From DASZTV01 sp035548055 (GTDB lineage Bacteria; Actinomycetota; Actinomycetes; JAFAQI01): a stretch of 64,000 nt of DNA. Positions 7,694 through 15,395 of the stretch are shown in pieces (position 1 is the stretch's first letter; every line of letters starts with the position of its first letter). Under the pieces are notes generated by a model. That model saw nothing but the letters and a program-made list of their open reading frames with translations, was not told where the DNA came from and did no database searches. Location: positions 1-64,000 of the forward strand of contig DASZTL010000069.1 of assembly GCA_035548055.1 (NCBI GenBank), read 5' to 3'. The position numbers and the translations under genes are program-made.

Positions 7694-8833
7694 ATGCCAG
7701 CCCGCACCGAGCGCTCTCTCGTCAGCCTGGCGATGCCGCCGGGAGAGGAGTTCATCGCGGCCCTCGAGTCTTCGTGGTCGGCCGGCCATGCGGTTCTTCC
7801 GCTGGATCCGACGGCCCCGCCGCCGGTCAGAGCGGCGCTGCTGGGCGCGATGGGGACGGACCAGCCCGTGGCCGACGACGTCGCGCTCGTCATCGCGACC
7901 TCCGGTTCGACCGGCGTGCCGAAGGGGGTTGAGCTCACCCACACTGCCCTCGAGGTCGCGAACAAGGCGGTACACGCCCGGATCGGGCTCGAGCCTGATG
8001 ACGTGTGGCTGTCGTGCCTGCCGTGGCACCACGTCGGTGGCCTGCAGGTGATGCTGCGAGCGCGCCGGTTCAACATCCCGCTCGTCGTGCATGAGCGTTT
8101 CGAGGTCACGCGCTTCGCATCGACGGAGGCGACCTTGGCGTCGCTCGTACCCACCCAGCTGGTCACGCTGCTCGACGAGGGCGTGGACCTGCGGCGATTC
8201 CGCGTGATCCTGCTCGGTGGAGGTGCAGCGAGTAGGGATCTGCTGGCACGGGCACGGTCGGCCGGGGTTCCGGTCGTCACCACGTACGGGATGAGTGAGA
8301 CGGCCGGCGGCTGTGTGTACGACGGCGTGCCGCTCGACGGGGTGGACGTCACGCTTCGCCCGGACGGCCGGATCGCGTTGCGGGGGCCGATGCTGATGAA
8401 GGGCTACCGGCTGCGACCGGACCTGACCGCCGCGGTGTTCGATGACGGTTGGCTCGTGACCAATGACCTCGGTGCGATGGACGAGGATGGCAGGCTGCGG
8501 GTGCTCGGTCGCGCCGACGACGTGATCGTCACCGGCGGCGAGAACGTGGTGGCCGGTGACGTCGCCGACGAGCTACGGCGTCACGCCGCGATCGCGGACG
8601 CCGAGGTCATCGGCATGCCGGACCGCCGCTGGGGGCAGCGCGTGGTGGCGGTCATAGTGTCCCGGGTCGATCCACCGCCCTCGCTGGCGGAGCTCAGGGA
8701 GTGGTGTCGCGGGGCACTGCAGGTCGCCGCGCTGCCGCGCCAGCTCGTCGTCGTCGCGGCGATGCCGCGGCTCTCGTCGGGGAAGCCTGACCGGATGGCG
8801 CTGCTGCGCATCGCCGAGGCCGAGCACGTCTAG
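7694..8833 (+). CDS. menE: o-Succinylbenzoate--CoA ligase (MenE)
   Basis: The protein has 379 residues and is a short acyl-adenylate-forming enzyme, the length typical of actinobacterial MenE. The ATP-binding P-loop is ATSGSTGVPKG (69-79). Later motifs are TTYGMSETAGG (A5), VFDDGWLVTNDLG and VLGRADDVIVTGGENV (A7/A8), and SGKPDRMALL with the C-terminal catalytic lysine region. It activates o-succinylbenzoate with ATP and CoA. The frame is open to 7634, but that start would run into the divergent menA gene. ATG 7694 fits the family better. TACCGT at 7679-7684 may be the -10 element. No menB gene is present in the window. Confidence 0.9.
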   Translation: MPARTERSLVSLAMPPGEEFIAALESSWSAGHAVLPLDPTAPPPVRAALLGAMGTDQPVADDVALVIATSGSTGVPKGVELTHTALEVANKAVHARIGLEPDDVWLSCLPWHHVGGLQVMLRARRFNIPLVVHERFEVTRFASTEATLASLVPTQLVTLLDEGVDLRRFRVILLGGGAASRDLLARARSAGVPVVTTYGMSETAGGCVYDGVPLDGVDVTLRPDGRIALRGPMLMKGYRLRPDLTAAVFDDGWLVTNDLGAMDEDGRLRVLGRADDVIVTGGENVVAGDVADELRRHAAIADAEVIGMPDRRWGQRVVAVIVSRVDPPPSLAELREWCRGALQVAALPRQLVVVAAMPRLSSGKPDRMALLRIAEAEHV

Positions 8834-9006
8834 GAAGTAGCGCCGATCAGCCAGTCCGCGTCGCCGACTTCGTCGTTGTAGATGTCGCTCGAGTGCGGTG
8901 GCGTCGCGAGGTCGAGCAGCAGGGACAGCGGCACGCCGTCAGAGAGCAGCCGAAGCGCGATGTCCAGCTCGCGCCGGCCGTCATCGACTGAGTGGTCGTC
9001 CGTCAC
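8830..9006 (-). CDS. Small conserved-looking hypothetical protein, 58 residues
   Basis: The frame GTG 9006 to TAG 8830 is too short for many gene finders but looks real. Third codon positions are almost all G or C, and it fills the otherwise empty space between menE and the UDP-glucose dehydrogenase gene. The product begins VTDDHSVDDGRRELDIALRL and ends DEVGDADWLIGATS. It is acidic, with a central amphipathic or hydrophobic helix (IALRLLSDGVPLSLLLDL) and no cysteine. The gene overlaps the menE stop by four bases tail to tail. No function is recognised. Confidence 0.6.
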   Translation of the reverse strand: MTDDHSVDDGRRELDIALRLLSDGVPLSLLLDLATPPHSSDIYNDEVGDADWLIGATS

Positions 9007-9122
9007 GACTCCGGTCCTACCCCCGCTCGCCCGGACTTAAGTCTGGTGGCGCCGGAAGTTCAGTACAAGGAGCCGAACGGGGGATCTGGCACGTCGATGC
9101 CAGTTGGTGAGGTGCCCCACCG

Positions 9123-10445
9123 TCAGGGGCGACCCAGGGCTCGATAGGTCCATCCGGCGTGGCGCCACCGATCCGGGTCGAGGGCGTTCCGGCCGTCGAT
9201 GATGTTTCGGCTCGTGACGGCCTCGGCGAGGACGGCCGGATCGACCTCCCGGAACTCAAGCCACTCCGTGAGCAGCAGGACGAGGTGGGCACCCTGGGCT
9301 GCTTCCAGCGTCGACCCGGCGTAGTTGAGATCCGGGTAGCGGACTCGCGCGTTGTCCATGGCTGCCGGGTCGTAGACGGCGACCTCCGCGCCGGCCTGGT
9401 GCAACCGCGTGGCGACGTCGAGGGCGGGGGAGTCCCGGATGTCGTCGCTGTTCGGCTTGAAGGCAGCACCGAGGATCGCGATACGGCGATTCGACAAGGA
9501 GTCGTCGAGCAGCTCGCGGGCAAGGTCCACCATGCGGGCACGGCGACGCAGGTTGATCGCGTCTACCTCGGTGAGGAAGGTCAAAGCCTGGTCGACCCCG
9601 AGCTCTCCGGCCCGGGCCATGAATGCCCTGATGTCCTTCGGAAGGCAGCCGCCGCCGAAGCCGAGACCGGCATGCAGGAAGCGCCCACCGATCCGCGTGT
9701 CGTGAGACAGCGCCTCGGACAGCTTCGTGACGTCGGCGTGGGTTGCTTCACACACCTCGGCCATCGCGTTGATGAACGAGATCTTCGTCGCGAGGAAGGC
9801 GTTGGCAGCCACCTTCACGAGCTGCGCGGTGGCAAGGTCGGTCACGACAACGGGAGTCCCACCGGAGATGACCGGCGCGTACGCATCGAGCATCGCCTGC
9901 TCGCCCCGCTCCGACGTGACGCCGAACACGAGCCGGTCCGGATGCAGCGTGTCGTCGACGGCAAAGCCCTCCCGGAGGAACTCCGGATTCCACACCACCT
10001 CGACAGCTTCACCCGCGGGCGCCGCCTCGTGGATGCGCATCGTGATTCGCTCGGCCGTTCCGACCGGCACCGTCGACTTGCCGGCGAACACGCACGGGCG
10101 GGTCAGTAGCGGAGCGAGGCTCATGACAGCGGCGTACACGTAGTCGAGGTCGGCGGCGTACTCGTTCTCCTTCTGCGGCGTCCCGACGCACAGGAAGTGG
10201 ACGTCACCGAACTCGGCAACCTCCTCGTACGACGTCGTGAACCGCAGTCGACCGCTGGACAGCGTCTTGCGCAGGAGCGCCTCGAGGCCCGGCTCGTAGA
10301 ACGGCACCTCGCCCGCCGCTAGGCGCTCGATCTTTGTCGGGTCGACGTCGAGACCGAGGACCTCGAAGCCGAGTGAGGCCATGCAGACGGCGTGCGTCGC
10401 GCCGAGATAGCCGGTACCGAGCACCGTCATCCTGGGGGCGACCAT
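9123..10445 (-). CDS. UDP-glucose 6-dehydrogenase family protein
   Basis: The protein has 440 residues. The N-terminal Rossmann motif is VLGTGYLGATHAVCMASLGF (8-27) with the NAD-binding acid in LGLDVD. The middle domain carries WNPEFLREG (152-160), and the catalytic cysteine is C267 in GFGGGCLPKD. The C-terminal UDP-binding domain has GAAFKPNSDDIRDSP. The enzyme oxidises UDP-glucose to UDP-glucuronate in two NAD steps, feeding polysaccharide or cell-envelope sugars. Related enzymes act on other UDP- or GDP-sugars. ATG 10445 was chosen from homology. TACCCT on the minus strand ends six bases before it, so the transcript is probably leaderless. Confidence 0.9.
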   Translation of the reverse strand: MVAPRMTVLGTGYLGATHAVCMASLGFEVLGLDVDPTKIERLAAGEVPFYEPGLEALLRKTLSSGRLRFTTSYEEVAEFGDVHFLCVGTPQKENEYAADLDYVYAAVMSLAPLLTRPCVFAGKSTVPVGTAERITMRIHEAAPAGEAVEVVWNPEFLREGFAVDDTLHPDRLVFGVTSERGEQAMLDAYAPVISGGTPVVVTDLATAQLVKVAANAFLATKISFINAMAEVCEATHADVTKLSEALSHDTRIGGRFLHAGLGFGGGCLPKDIRAFMARAGELGVDQALTFLTEVDAINLRRRARMVDLARELLDDSLSNRRIAILGAAFKPNSDDIRDSPALDVATRLHQAGAEVAVYDPAAMDNARVRYPDLNYAGSTLEAAQGAHLVLLLTEWLEFREVDPAVLAEAVTSRNIIDGRNALDPDRWRHAGWTYRALGRP

Positions 10446-10451
10446 CCGAAA

Positions 10452-10457
10452 AGGGTA
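10452..10457 (-). promoter_or_regulatory. -10 element of the UDP-glucose dehydrogenase gene
   Basis: On the minus strand this reads TACCCT, six bases from ATG 10445. It lies within the 39-base gap to the divergent acyl-CoA dehydrogenase gene, where the -35 of that gene would be. Confidence 0.5.
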
Positions 10458-10472
10458 GAACGACCTCCCGCC

Positions 10473-10478
10473 TACCAT
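10473..10478 (+). promoter_or_regulatory. -10 element of the acyl-CoA dehydrogenase gene
   Basis: TACCAT is followed by six bases and GTG 10485, with no ribosome-binding site. This leaderless arrangement decides the start at 10485 over the in-frame GTG at 10479. Confidence 0.5.
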
Positions 10479-10484
10479 GTGCGA

Positions 10485-11654
10485 GTGGATCCGGGCTTCG
10501 ACCTCTACACGCTCCCCGAGGAGCATCAGCTGCTGCGCAAGACGGTGCGCGAGCTCGCCGACGACAAGATCGCACCGCGCGCTGCGGAGATCGACGAGAA
10601 GGCGGAGTTCCCGTGGGACGTGCATGATGCTCTCGTCGGCGCTGAGCTGCACGCGGTCCACGTGCCGGAGGCGTACGACGGAGTCGGCGCGGACGCGATC
10701 GCCTCGGCGATCGTCATCGAGGAGGTAGCGCGCGCCTGTGCGGCGTCGTCGCTGATCCCTGCGGTGAACAAGCTCGGCACCATGGGCTTGCTGCTGTCGG
10801 GCAGCGAGGACCTCAAGCGGACCTACCTGCCCAGGCTCGCCGGCGGCGAGGGGATGTTCAGCTACTGCCTGTCAGAGCCGGAGGCGGGAAGCGACGCGGG
10901 CGGGATGAAGACCCGCGCCGAGCGCGATGGGGATTGCTGGGTCCTCAACGGCACGAAGCGCTGGATCACCAACGCCGGGGTCTCGAAGTTCTACACGGTG
11001 ATGGCGGTCACTGACCCGGACAAGGGCGCCAACGGCATCTCGGCGTTCGTCGTCGAGAAGGAGGACGGCGGTCTCAGCTTCGGCGCTCCGGAGAAGAAGC
11101 TCGGCATCAAAGGCTCCCCTACGGCCGAGGTCTACTTCGACAACGTGCGGATTCCCGGCGACCGGATGATCGGAGAAGAAGGCACCGGGTTCAAGACCGC
11201 GCTCAAGACGCTCGACCACACCCGCCTCACCATCGGCGCGCAGGCGCTGGGCATCGCGCAAGGGGCAGTCGACTACTGCACCCGCTACGTCCAGGAGCGC
11301 AAGCAGTTCGGCAAGGCGATCGCCGAGTTCCAGGGGGTGTCCTTCATCCTTGCCGACATGGCCATGAAGACGGAGGCCGCCCGCGCCCTGATCTACCAGG
11401 CCGCCGCGATGTCGGAGCGGCTCGAGGCGAACCTCACCTTCATGTCGGCTGCAGCGAAGTGCTTCGCCTCGGATGCCGCCATGGAGGTGACGACCGATGG
11501 CGTCCAGCTGCTCGGCGGATACGGCTACACCCGCGACTTCCCGCTCGAGCGGATGATGCGCGACGCGAAGATCACGCAGATCTACGAGGGCACCAACCAG
11601 ATCCTGCGAGTGGTCATGTCTCGCAACCTCCTGAAAGCAAACCCGCTGCGTTGA
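10485..11654 (+). CDS. Acyl-CoA dehydrogenase
   Basis: The protein has 389 residues, the normal length for a short/medium-chain acyl-CoA dehydrogenase. N-terminal LPEEHQLLRKTVRELADDKI and the FAD-contact region YCLSEPEAGSDAGGMKTRAE are typical, as is WITNAG further on. ERKQFGKAIAEFQG and the C-terminal QIYEGTNQILR, with the glutamate that serves as catalytic base, are also present. It introduces the 2,3-double bond in acyl-CoA and passes electrons to ETF. The substrate chain is not predictable. It is divergent from the UDP-glucose dehydrogenase gene and 13 bases upstream of the ferrochelatase gene. Confidence 0.9.
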   Translation: MDPGFDLYTLPEEHQLLRKTVRELADDKIAPRAAEIDEKAEFPWDVHDALVGAELHAVHVPEAYDGVGADAIASAIVIEEVARACAASSLIPAVNKLGTMGLLLSGSEDLKRTYLPRLAGGEGMFSYCLSEPEAGSDAGGMKTRAERDGDCWVLNGTKRWITNAGVSKFYTVMAVTDPDKGANGISAFVVEKEDGGLSFGAPEKKLGIKGSPTAEVYFDNVRIPGDRMIGEEGTGFKTALKTLDHTRLTIGAQALGIAQGAVDYCTRYVQERKQFGKAIAEFQGVSFILADMAMKTEAARALIYQAAAMSERLEANLTFMSAAAKCFASDAAMEVTTDGVQLLGGYGYTRDFPLERMMRDAKITQIYEGTNQILRVVMSRNLLKANPLR

Positions 11655-11667
11655 ACCGGGCACAGCT

Positions 11668-12684
11668 CTGAGCTACGACGCGCTGCTCGTTCAGTCGTTC
11701 GGTGGTCCGGAGGGCCCCGACGACGTGATGCCGTTCCTCGAGAACGTGACGCGCGGTCGCGACGTTCCGCGGCAGCGGCTCGAAGCGGTCGCTCGGCACT
11801 ACCTGCACTTCGGCGGGGTCTCGCCGATCAACGCGCAGAACCGCGCGCTCGTCGCGGCGGTGACGGCGGACTTCGCGATGCACGGCATCGACCTTCCGGT
11901 GTTCTGGGGAAATCGAAACTGGTCGCCGTACGTCGCTGATGTCGTGCGCGAGATGGCCGAGGCAGGCGTTCGCAACGCGTTGGTGTTCGTGACGTCCGCC
12001 TACTCCTCGTTCTCCGCATGCCGGCAGTACCAGGACGACCTGGCGGCGGCCGCCGGCGCATTGGGGACGGCGGCGCCAGAGCTGCACAAGCTGCGTCACT
12101 TCTTCGACCATCCGGGTTTCATCACGCCGCAGATGGACGCCGTCGCCTTGGCCACGGATCGAATCGGGTCCGACTTCCGCGCGACGACGCGGCTGCTGTT
12201 CGTCGCGCACTCGATTCCTGACGCGATGGCGGCGGCGGCGGGCCCGCAGGGAGGCCTGTATGTCGCGCAGCTCGAGGCGGCCGCATCGCTGATTGCTGCC
12301 GCCGCACCGGGCATCAGATGGGAGATCGCCTTCTCCAGCCGCAGTGGACCCCCAGCGGTGCCGTGGCTTCGTCCGGACGTCGACGAGGCCCTGCGCGGCT
12401 TCTCCGCGCAGGGCGCGCGGGACGTGGTCGTGGTCCCGATCGGCTTCGTCAGCGACCACATCGAGGTGCGCTGGGATCTCGACGTCGAGGCGGCCGCGAC
12501 GGCCAAGGAGCTCGGCCTCGGGTTTACACGCACCGACCCGCCGGCCTCGGACCCGCGCTTCGTCGCGATGGTTCGTGAGCTGGTGCAGGAGCGGCTCGAT
12601 CGCACCGCCCCACGCCGCGCACTGTCCGCACTTGGACCGTCGCACGACATCTGCCCGGCAGGCTGCTGCAGGTATTCGCGGTGA
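11668..12684 (+). CDS. hemH: Ferrochelatase (coproporphyrin ferrochelatase type), apparent CTG start
   Basis: The protein has 338 residues if it starts at CTG 11668. It inserts iron into the porphyrin ring. In actinobacteria the substrate is known to be coproporphyrin III. Visible motifs are YDALLVQSFGGPEGPDDVMP at the N-terminus, LLFVAHSIP with the catalytic histidine, VVVVPIGFVSDHIEVRWDLD with the metal-site glutamate, and a cysteine-rich end (HDICPAGCC) that fits the [2Fe-2S] site of actinobacterial enzymes. Between the in-frame stop TGA at 11632 and GTG 11725 there is no ATG, GTG or TTG. The conserved N-terminal strand is encoded before 11725, so CTG 11668 is the best start. It follows the acyl-CoA dehydrogenase stop by 13 bases. 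Confidence 0.88.
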   Translation: MSYDALLVQSFGGPEGPDDVMPFLENVTRGRDVPRQRLEAVARHYLHFGGVSPINAQNRALVAAVTADFAMHGIDLPVFWGNRNWSPYVADVVREMAEAGVRNALVFVTSAYSSFSACRQYQDDLAAAAGALGTAAPELHKLRHFFDHPGFITPQMDAVALATDRIGSDFRATTRLLFVAHSIPDAMAAAAGPQGGLYVAQLEAAASLIAAAAPGIRWEIAFSSRSGPPAVPWLRPDVDEALRGFSAQGARDVVVVPIGFVSDHIEVRWDLDVEAAATAKELGLGFTRTDPPASDPRFVAMVRELVQERLDRTAPRRALSALGPSHDICPAGCCRYSR

Positions 12685-12701
12685 TCAGCCGGCCGGCTCG
12701 C

Positions 12702-12707
12702 TAGCGT
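12702..12707 (+). promoter_or_regulatory. -10 element of the acetoacetyl-CoA synthetase gene
   Basis: TAGCGT ends seven bases before GTG 12715, with no ribosome-binding site between. It is a leaderless-type arrangement. Confidence 0.4.
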
Positions 12708-12714
12708 TCGGCTG

Positions 12715-14685
12715 GTGACAGCCGAAGGCGATCTGCTCTGGACCCCGAGCGCTGAGCGAGTCGCGGGCTCGCGGATGACGGACTTCCGGCGCTGGCTGCA
12801 GGCCGAGCGCGGCCTGTCGTTCGACTCCTACGCCGACCTGCATCGCTGGTCGGTCGAGCAGCTCGACGAGTTCTGGGGCGCCTTCGACAGGTGGTCGGGT
12901 GTTCGGTGGTCGACTCCGCCTGACAGCGTGCTCGCGGGCCGGCAGATGCCGGGCGCAACCTGGTTCCCCGGCGGGCGCACCAACTACGCCGAGCATCTGC
13001 TCTACCCCTTGCGGCGGGTCGAGCTGGAGGACGTCGCTGTTGTCGCCGCCCGCGAGGACGGGCGAGAGGTACAGGCCACCTGGCGTGATCTGCGCACTCA
13101 GGTCGCGAGTGTCCGCAACTGGATGGCCCAGCAGGGGATCGCGCGCGGCGATCGGGTGGTCGCGCTGCTGCCGAACGGGATCGAAGCGCTGGTCGCCATG
13201 CTCGCTACGGCGTCATTGGGCGCGATCTGGGCGAGTTGCTCACCCGACTTCGGTCCCACCGCGATCGCTGATCGATTCACTCAGATCGAGCCGACGCTGA
13301 TGATCGCGGTCGACGGCTACCACTACGGCGGCAAGCGGTTCGAGATCACCGGCACGGTCGAGGAGCTGCGCACCAAGCTGCCGACGTTGCGCAACACCGT
13401 CGTCGTCTCCTACCTCGACGAGTCCGCGACACTGCCTGCCGCGACGCCCTGGGCGGAACTGCTGGCCGTCGGGGGCTCGATCGGCTTCGAGCCGATGTCG
13501 TTCGACGATCCGCTCTGGGTGCTCTACTCCTCGGGCACCACGGGACTGCCGAAGCCGATTCTGCACGGTCACGGCGGCATCCTGCTCGAGCACGCGAAGC
13601 AGTTGGCGCTGCACCTCGACCTGGGACCTGGAGACCGCTTCTTCTGGTTCAGCACCACTGGCTGGATGATGTGGAACCTGCTTGTCTCGGGCCTCGCCGT
13701 CGGGGCGTCGATCGTGCTCTACGACGGCAACCCGGCGTTCCCCGACCAGATGACCTTGTGGCGGCTCGCGGAGCGCACCGGCATCACGTGCATGGGCCTG
13801 GGGGCACCGTTCATCCAGGCGTGTGAGAAGGCGGGTCTGCGGCCCGCCGAGTCGGTCGACCTGTCAGCCGTCAAGACCGTCGGGTCGACCGGCGCGCCGC
13901 TGTCGCCCGAGGGGTTCGCCTGGGTCTACGAGGCCGTCGGCGGCGACGTCATGCTGTCCTCCCTGTCGGGCGGGACGGACGTGTGCACAGCATTCGTGGG
14001 TGGCGCGCCCGACCTGCCGGTCCGGGCGGGTGTGATCCCGGCGAGCCTGCTCGGCTGCGCCGTCGTCGCGTACGACGAGGGCGGCCACCAGGTGATCGAC
14101 GAGGTCGGTGAGCTCGTCATCACCGAGCCGATGCCGTCGATGCCGGTGGGCTTCTGGAACGACCCCGACGGGTCGCGGCTGCGCGCGTCGTACTACGACA
14201 CCTTTCCCGGAGTGTGGCGTCACGGCGACTGGGTGAAGTTCGCGGCGGACGGCTCATGCGTCATCTACGGCCGCAGTGACTCGACGCTCAACCGTGGCGG
14301 CGTCCGGATGGGGACGTCGGAGTTCTACCGCGTTGTCGAGTCCCTGCCCGATGTTGTCGACTCCCTGGTCATCGATACTTCGGCCGCGGGCGTCGAGGGC
14401 CAACTGCTGCTCTTCGTCGTCTTGCGCGAGGGCGCCTCGCTCGAAGCGGTGACGGCGGAGGTTCGCACGGTGACCCGCTCGCAGCTGTCGCCACGGCACG
14501 TGCCCGACAAGGTCATCGCGGTCGCCGCCGTACCCCGAACGATCAACGGCAAGAAGTGCGAGGTGCCGGTCAAGCGAGTCCTCGCCGGCGTCCCGCTGGA
14601 CAAGGCGGTCTCCCGCGGTGCGCTCGCCGACCCCTCATCGATGGCGCCGTTCGTCGAGCTCTGCGAGCAGCCGGACGGGAGCTAG
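12715..14685 (+). CDS. aacS: Acetoacetate--CoA ligase
   Basis: The protein has 656 residues, typical for acetoacetyl-CoA synthetases. The N-terminal ACAS domain starts LLWTPSAERVAGSRMTDFRRW, the opening that separates this subfamily from acetyl-CoA synthetase. The AMP-binding core is LYSSGTTGLPKPILHGHGG, followed by FWFSTTGWMMWNL, and later VIYGRSDSTLNRGGVRMG and TINGKKCEVPVKR with the catalytic lysine. It activates acetoacetate with ATP and CoA in the cytoplasm, linking ketone bodies and polyhydroxyalkanoate breakdown to lipid metabolism. The stop overlaps the convergent TIGR03089 gene by four bases. Confidence 0.93.
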   Translation: MTAEGDLLWTPSAERVAGSRMTDFRRWLQAERGLSFDSYADLHRWSVEQLDEFWGAFDRWSGVRWSTPPDSVLAGRQMPGATWFPGGRTNYAEHLLYPLRRVELEDVAVVAAREDGREVQATWRDLRTQVASVRNWMAQQGIARGDRVVALLPNGIEALVAMLATASLGAIWASCSPDFGPTAIADRFTQIEPTLMIAVDGYHYGGKRFEITGTVEELRTKLPTLRNTVVVSYLDESATLPAATPWAELLAVGGSIGFEPMSFDDPLWVLYSSGTTGLPKPILHGHGGILLEHAKQLALHLDLGPGDRFFWFSTTGWMMWNLLVSGLAVGASIVLYDGNPAFPDQMTLWRLAERTGITCMGLGAPFIQACEKAGLRPAESVDLSAVKTVGSTGAPLSPEGFAWVYEAVGGDVMLSSLSGGTDVCTAFVGGAPDLPVRAGVIPASLLGCAVVAYDEGGHQVIDEVGELVITEPMPSMPVGFWNDPDGSRLRASYYDTFPGVWRHGDWVKFAADGSCVIYGRSDSTLNRGGVRMGTSEFYRVVESLPDVVDSLVIDTSAAGVEGQLLLFVVLREGASLEAVTAEVRTVTRSQLSPRHVPDKVIAVAAVPRTINGKKCEVPVKRVLAGVPLDKAVSRGALADPSSMAPFVELCEQPDGS

Positions 14686-15278
14686 CCCAGACGCGGCAGA
14701 CCGACCAGATCGATCCCCGCGGTGTGGGTGACGCGCTCCTCGGTCGCGATCACCGAATGATTCGTGTCTGCCGCCGCGTAGACCGCGGAACCGCCCGCAG
14801 CGAGCGGGCCGAGCAACCCGAGCCCGAGGCCGTCGCCTTCGAGTGGCAGCGTCGTCAGCACCCGCACCCCGGCCGGCAGGCTCGGCGCAGCGCTCAGCGC
14901 AGACTCCCCGGTCGGCGATGCCGCGACGTAGTGGTCCGGGTAGGCCGCCACCATCCGGCTGAACGCCACGCCCATCGGCTCGAACGGCACGTCGATCAGC
15001 GCCTCGCCCCGCGGCGCGGTCACCACGTCGGCACCGACGGTCCAGCCGGCGAGGAGCACCACGGCGGTCAGCCAGTGCAGTGTCGGCTCGACCCGCAGCT
15101 GTTCGCCTGGTTCGATCCCGATCTCGTCCTCGAGGTAGCCGGCGGTCTTGGCCACCCAGTTGGCGATGGTCGCGACGGACAGCTCGACTCGGCCACCGTC
15201 GGCGTCGTATGCCGTGATGAAGGGGCGTGCCCCGTCCCGGCGTAGCTCGTTGTCCAGGAGGGCGGCGGGTGTGATCAC
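14682..15278 (-). CDS. TIGR03089 family protein
   Basis: The protein has 198 residues. From ITPAALLDNELRRDGARPFI through ELSVATIANWVAKTAGYLED it matches the actinobacterial TIGR03089 family (Rv3268-like), which resembles the N-terminal lobe of AMP-binding enzymes but lacks the ATP-binding and catalytic parts. It is therefore probably not an active ligase. The start GTG 15278 lies inside a 14-base perfect palindrome. The open frame continues upstream without homology. The position next to wall-sugar glycosyltransferase and nucleotidyltransferase genes is conserved in this phylum as I recall it. Function is unknown. Confidence 0.75.
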   Translation of the reverse strand: MITPAALLDNELRRDGARPFITAYDADGGRVELSVATIANWVAKTAGYLEDEIGIEPGEQLRVEPTLHWLTAVVLLAGWTVGADVVTAPRGEALIDVPFEPMGVAFSRMVAAYPDHYVAASPTGESALSAAPSLPAGVRVLTTLPLEGDGLGLGLLGPLAAGGSAVYAAADTNHSVIATEERVTHTAGIDLVGLPRLG

Positions 15279-15281
15279 ACC
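15268..15281. promoter_or_regulatory. 14-base perfect palindrome over a start codon
   Basis: GGTGTGATCACACC is a perfect palindrome that contains GTG 15278 of the TIGR03089 gene. A half copy, GATCACACC, lies at 15306-15314 in the same divergent region. It could be an operator for the divergent pair, or a chance product of the start region. Confidence 0.35.
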
Positions 15282-15395
15282 AACAGGATTGCTGCTTCGT
15301 GTCGCGATCACACCTTGGGCCAGGAGGGATGGCACGGGGCTACGCTGAAATACGCAGGGAACCAACATCGAGATCAGACGGGGAGGGAGCCGCTC

